Origin: Azospirillum oryzae
GTDB taxonomy: Bacteria; Pseudomonadota; Alphaproteobacteria; Azospirillales; Azospirillaceae
Reading direction: 5' to 3'
Length of the DNA stretch: 64,000 nt
Assembly (NCBI RefSeq): GCF_900177515.1
Contig: NZ_FXAK01000009.1
Span: forward strand, 558,001 to 622,000
Shown: positions 60,649 through 64,000 of the stretch, in pieces
How the letters are laid out: every line of letters begins with the position of its first letter
Numbering within the stretch: position 1 is the first letter of the stretch
Position numbers and translations under genes: made by a program
The notes under the pieces: generated by a model
What the model was told of the DNA's origin: nothing
What the model saw: only the letters and a program-made list of their open reading frames with translations
The model's database searches: none

Positions 60649-61641
60649 ATGAACGGTCTGAACAGACTTAAGGGCGGCCTTTTCGGCACGATCATCCTCG
60701 CAACGGCCGGCACGGCCCATGGCCAGGCAATGAAGGAAGTCTCGATCGCCCTCGGCTCGGTGGGCTTCGGCACGGCTCCTGTGCGCATCGCCAAGGAAAT
60801 GGGCCTTTACGAAAAGCACGGCCTCAACGCCAAGATCATCACCATGGAGAGTTCCAACGCCTCCATGACGGCGCTCCTCTCGCGATCGGTGGAGATCGCG
60901 CTGTCCGGGTCCGGCGAGATTATCGCCGCCCAGGGGCGGGGCCAGAAGGTGGTGGTGATCGCCAATACCTACAGCGGCCTCAGCGGGTCGCTGGTCCTTT
61001 CTAAGGCGGCGGCGGACAAGCTCGGCGTTTCGCCGAACGCGCCAGTGGCCGAGCGCCTGAAGGCGCTGAACGGGCTGGTGATCGCCTCGACGACCGCCAC
61101 CTCGGTCTACACGGTCGCCATTAAGGGGGCCACGACTGCCGTGGGCGCGGCTCCGCGCTTGACCTTCATGTCTCCACCGACCATGGCCGGCGCGCTCGAA
61201 AGCGGAGCGATCCAGGGCTACATCGCCGGAGCCCCGTCTTGGGCTCCCCCGGTCGTCAAAGGCTCCGGCGTTGTCTGGATCAGCGGCCCCAAGGGCGAGC
61301 TGGCGGCCGAGAACTCGCCGGTCAGCTCGGCCAGCTTACAGGCGCTGCGCGAGGTGGCCGAGGCGAACCCTGAGCTGATGAAGCGTCTGTCCACGGTGAA
61401 CGACGACCTCGCCAAGGCCATCGACGAACGCCCGGCCGCGGTGAAGGCCGCCATCGCAAGGGCTTATCCGGACCTTGACGCGACGACGCTCGATCTCCTG
61501 TTCGCCTCGGAATCGGCCTCCTGGAAGACCAGGCCGCTGACGGTTGACGACATGAAGCATGAGATCGCCTTCATGAAGTCGAGCGGCATGGCGCTGCCGA
61601 TGATCGACAGCGCCGATCCCGCCTCGATGCTCTTCCAATGA
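60649..61641 (+). CDS. ABC substrate-binding protein, NMT1/SsuA-like
   Basis: ATG 60649 with GGGAGGAAAG upstream; 330 residues. Signal LFGTIILATAGTAHGQA, then VGFGTAPVRIAKEMGLYEKHG, ALLSRSVEIALSGSGEI and FMSPPTMAGALESGAIQGYI, which are NMT1/SsuA features. Completes an SsuABC-like importer with the two genes before it. Ligand unknown; family members bind sulfonates, thiamin or flavin precursors, and aromatic acids. Confidence 0.88.
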   Translation: MNGLNRLKGGLFGTIILATAGTAHGQAMKEVSIALGSVGFGTAPVRIAKEMGLYEKHGLNAKIITMESSNASMTALLSRSVEIALSGSGEIIAAQGRGQKVVVIANTYSGLSGSLVLSKAAADKLGVSPNAPVAERLKALNGLVIASTTATSVYTVAIKGATTAVGAAPRLTFMSPPTMAGALESGAIQGYIAGAPSWAPPVVKGSGVVWISGPKGELAAENSPVSSASLQALREVAEANPELMKRLSTVNDDLAKAIDERPAAVKAAIARAYPDLDATTLDLLFASESASWKTRPLTVDDMKHEIAFMKSSGMALPMIDSADPASMLFQ

Positions 61642-62675
61642 CAAGGATGAGGCGCAACAGCATGTCTACATGGTTGAAAAGCAAGGGCTTGTGGATGGCG
61701 TCTCTGGCCGCCGTTCTCGGAACCTTCACGGCCCCGGCTCTCGCGGAACCGATTGAGGAGGTCTGCAGGCAGGCGGCCTCCGAACCGCGGCTGGTCTGGT
61801 ATTCCGCCCAGGATCCGTCACGCAACACCGCGGCGGTGGAGGCATTCTCCAAAGCCTATCCCGCCATCAAGATCGACGCGTTCCGGCTTGCCAGCGGCGC
61901 CCTCGCCGCAAGATACGCCTCTGAGAGGGACGCCGGGGTCGTCAACGCCGACCTGATCACGTTGGCCGATCCGAATTTCATCAACACCGGCTTCAACAAG
62001 GGATGGTTCGTCACGTTCGCCAAGGCAGAGCTGCCGGCCGTGTCCAAGCTGGATGATCGCTGGTTCGATCGCGGTGCCGCGCTGACAAACATCAACGTCC
62101 TCGGCATCTCCTACAACTTGGACCTCGTCGGACCCAAGCCGCCGAAGAGCTGGGAGGATCTCATCCGTCCGGAGTTCAAGGGCAAGATCACGCTGGGCGA
62201 CCCGCGCAACGTGCCGACCTACATGGCAATCTACCGCATTCTGCGCGACGAGTTGGGGCCGGATTACCTAAAGGCGCTGGCGGCGCAGCAGCCGGTGATC
62301 TTCGAAAGCATCGTTCCAGGCACGCAGAAGTTGGCGGCCGGTGAATATGCGGTCGCTGTTCCAAACGTCTCCTCGGTTCTCGCTCCGCTCAAGACTCAGG
62401 GCGCGCCGATCGATTTCGTCATGCCGCCGCTGACGACTGGGGTGGAATTCATGACCATGCTCTCCCAGGGAGCCGACAGCCCGAAGGCCGCCAAGTGCCT
62501 CTACAATTTTCTCTTCACCGAAGCGGGGCAGCAGGCCTTCAGCGGCGCGACCAGCGTTTCTCCCTTCCCGAACATTCCCGGGACGGCACCGCTGCCGGCG
62601 AATTACCGCGATCCGAAGATCACCGAGCTTCCCCAACACACCAAGGAAATCCTTGATCTTCTGAAGATCAGGTAA
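61638..62675 (+). CDS. ABC substrate-binding protein, AfuA/PotD-like (paralogue 2)
   Basis: A 345-residue protein whose ATG overlaps the previous stop by 4 bases; ATG 61662 is an alternative with a better fit to the signal peptide (WLKSKGLWMASLAAVLGTF, ALA-EP). It is nearly colinear with the protein at 55.0 kb: EVCRQAASEPRLVWYSAQDP, NADLITLADPNFINTGFNKG, ITLGDPRNVPTYM and ALAAQQPVIFES. Likely the binding protein for the following PotA-type system. A gene duplication within the cluster. Confidence 0.9.
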   Translation: MTRMRRNSMSTWLKSKGLWMASLAAVLGTFTAPALAEPIEEVCRQAASEPRLVWYSAQDPSRNTAAVEAFSKAYPAIKIDAFRLASGALAARYASERDAGVVNADLITLADPNFINTGFNKGWFVTFAKAELPAVSKLDDRWFDRGAALTNINVLGISYNLDLVGPKPPKSWEDLIRPEFKGKITLGDPRNVPTYMAIYRILRDELGPDYLKALAAQQPVIFESIVPGTQKLAAGEYAVAVPNVSSVLAPLKTQGAPIDFVMPPLTTGVEFMTMLSQGADSPKAAKCLYNFLFTEAGQQAFSGATSVSPFPNIPGTAPLPANYRDPKITELPQHTKEILDLLKIR

Positions 62676-62789
62676 GAGTTGCTATCGCTCCGCTCGGGAG
62701 ATGAATGGTCACTGACACGGCATCTCCCTTTTCCTCTTTGCGATCGTCGCTGCGGATCGCAGGGCTCTCCAGCGCACCAGGAGATTTTC

Positions 62790-63911
62790 ATGGCTGGCGG
62801 TTCTCCGTATATACGACTTTCCAACGTGCAAAAGCACTTTGTCCGCCGGAATGGCACCCCGGTACGCGCGATCGACGACATCTCGCTCGACATCCGGAAA
62901 GGCGAATTTCTCGTTCTGCTAGGACCGAGCGGCTGCGGGAAAACGAGCCTGCTGCGCTGCATCGCCGGTCTCGAAACGCCGGATTCCGGCTCCGTGGCCA
63001 TTGGCGAGCGGACCGTCTTCGATTCCACGGCCAGGATCAACATCGCGCCGGAGAAGCGGCGCATCGGCATGATGTTTCAATCCTACGCGCTCTGGCCCCA
63101 CATGACGGCCTATGAGAACATCCAGTTTCCGCTGCAGATGCGCGGCGTGGACAAGACGGACGCCGCCGACAAAATCCGGAACGTGCTCACCATGATGCAC
63201 ATCTCGGACATCGCCCAACAACATCCGGGACAGCTCAGCGGCGGACAGCAGCAGCGGATCGCCCTTGCCCGCGCCCTCGTCTGCAGCGACGACCTAATCC
63301 TGTTCGACGAACCACTGTCGAACGTCGATGCGAAGGTGAGGGAGCATCTCCGCTTCGAATTGAGCCTGATGCAGAAGAAGCTCGGCTTCACCGCGATCTA
63401 CGTGACGCATGACCAAGACGAAGCGATGGCGCTGGCCGATCGGATCGTCGTGCTGGGCAACGGGCGGATCGCGCAATGCGGAAAGCCGCAGGACATCTAT
63501 CTGCATCCCGCCAGCATGCGCGTGGCCGAATTCGTCGGCTCGGCGAACTTCCTTAAAGGGACCTTGCTGAGCACGGCGCCGGTCGCCCGGGTCAGGACGG
63601 CGCTCGGCGAACTCACCGTGCCGGGCGAGCAGGTGAAAAGCAGCCAGCGGGACATCGTGGTCATGTCGCGCCCGGAACGCTGGAGCATCAGCGCAACACC
63701 GTCGGAAGCGAATAACGGTTGGCGCGGCAGGGTATCCGCCGTGGCCTTCATGGGAACGCACAACGAATATCTGGTGGATATCGGCGGGCAGCAACTGCGC
63801 GTGCGCGACCAGCGTCCGCAGAGTTTCGATGTCGGCACCGAGGTCTGGTGCTGGATCCGAAGCACGGACCTCCAAGTGCTGGGCGACGATCGCATCGAGA
63901 GGGTCGCCTGA
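62790..63911 (+). CDS. ABC ATPase, PotA/FbpC type
   Basis: A 373-residue ATPase starting at ATG 62790 (MAGGSPYIRLSNVQKHFV) with AGGAG upstream. Walker A GPSGCGKTS, Q-loop MMFQSYALWPHMTA, signature LSGGQQQR, Walker B LILFDEPLSNVDAKVR, and a C-terminal TOBE domain from about residue 280. Energises import of iron(III), polyamine, phosphonate or similar ligands. The TGA is followed directly by the next ATG. Confidence 0.93.
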   Translation: MAGGSPYIRLSNVQKHFVRRNGTPVRAIDDISLDIRKGEFLVLLGPSGCGKTSLLRCIAGLETPDSGSVAIGERTVFDSTARINIAPEKRRIGMMFQSYALWPHMTAYENIQFPLQMRGVDKTDAADKIRNVLTMMHISDIAQQHPGQLSGGQQQRIALARALVCSDDLILFDEPLSNVDAKVREHLRFELSLMQKKLGFTAIYVTHDQDEAMALADRIVVLGNGRIAQCGKPQDIYLHPASMRVAEFVGSANFLKGTLLSTAPVARVRTALGELTVPGEQVKSSQRDIVVMSRPERWSISATPSEANNGWRGRVSAVAFMGTHNEYLVDIGGQQLRVRDQRPQSFDVGTEVWCWIRSTDLQVLGDDRIERVA

Positions 63912-64000
63912 ATGTCCCACACCCCTGCCTCCTCGCTTCCGCCTCCGGCGATCCCCAAGCGGTGCTTTCCCAAGAGATTGCGGGACATCAACCTATTCTC
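63912..64000 (+). CDS. Start of probable ABC permease (cut by right edge)
   Basis: ATG directly after the ATPase stop, coding MSHTPASSLPPPAIPKRCFP and about ten more residues before the window ends. The Pro-rich start and context fit the fused or paired permease of AfuB/PotBC type. Too little sequence for a firm family call. Confidence 0.55.
   Translation, partial: MSHTPASSLPPPAIPKRCFPKRLRDINLF

Noticed and set aside
1..64000. CRISPR array, tRNA or rRNA genes
   Set aside because: No regularly spaced repeats or tRNA-like cloverleaf sequence were noticed on reading; a dedicated scan was not possible.

Overview
The window is about 64 kb of high-GC DNA, dense with catabolic operons, ABC importers and decayed insertion sequences. 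Codon use and gene families (MucR/Ros regulator, carnitine cdh genes, LIV-type importers, aldehyde-oxidoreductase PaoABC, many IS5-type elements) suggest a soil or plant-associated alphaproteobacterium, perhaps Azospirillum-like. This is inference; there is no rRNA or housekeeping marker here. No tRNA, rRNA or CRISPR array was seen.

1-15.2 kb is an auxin (indole-3-acetic acid) catabolism locus. On the minus strand the genes run iacH-A-B-I-C-D-E-F-G, with iacG cut by the left edge. Divergently, on the plus strand, lie a branched-chain-type ABC importer (binding protein, permease, fused permease-ATPase, second ATPase), a ketopantoate-reductase-like enzyme, a class II aldolase and an iacR-like MarR regulator. 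IacA/E with IacG and then IacC/D/F would take the auxin to catechol, and the importer probably brings in the auxin or a conjugate. 15.2-22.3 kb holds an SDR, a LysR regulator and a hydroxy-acid module: Ldh2-type dehydrogenase, MFS carboxylate importer, Tat-exported lactonase-like beta-propeller and a signal-less solute-binding-like protein.

22.7-27.6 kb is a carnitine degradation operon (cdhC-cdhA-cdhB-caiX) with the divergent GlxA/AraC-type regulator cdhR; it converts carnitine to glycine betaine. 28-31.1 kb carries a formaldehyde-dehydrogenase-like zinc ADH, a small membrane protein and a secreted MRJP/yellow-type propeller protein.

31.1-38.2 kb is a mobile, partly AT-rich segment: broken IS6 and IS30 genes, a two-gene unit of unknown function (second gene DUF6880-like), a hypothetical gene, a MucR/Ros-type regulator and an intact IS5-type element. 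A diverged copy of the IS30-type end lies on each side of the unknown genes, in the same orientation.

38.2-54.6 kb is a redox/aldehyde-handling region: LysR, two related DHA2 MFS exporters, four aldo/keto reductases (one broken), a periplasmic PaoABC-type molybdenum aldehyde oxidoreductase, an NmrA-like SDR and a lipoprotein hydrolase. It is interrupted by an inactivated IS5-type element and a serine-recombinase remnant.

54.7-64 kb is an unusual import cluster with four solute-binding proteins of three families (two closely similar AfuA-like, one LIV-type, one NMT1/SsuA-like), an SsuBC-type and a PotA-type ABC system (its permease cut by the right edge) and an MmgE/PrpD-family enzyme. Two transcription units here start near matching TGGT-N3-ACCA palindromes, pointing to one shared GntR-type regulator outside the window.
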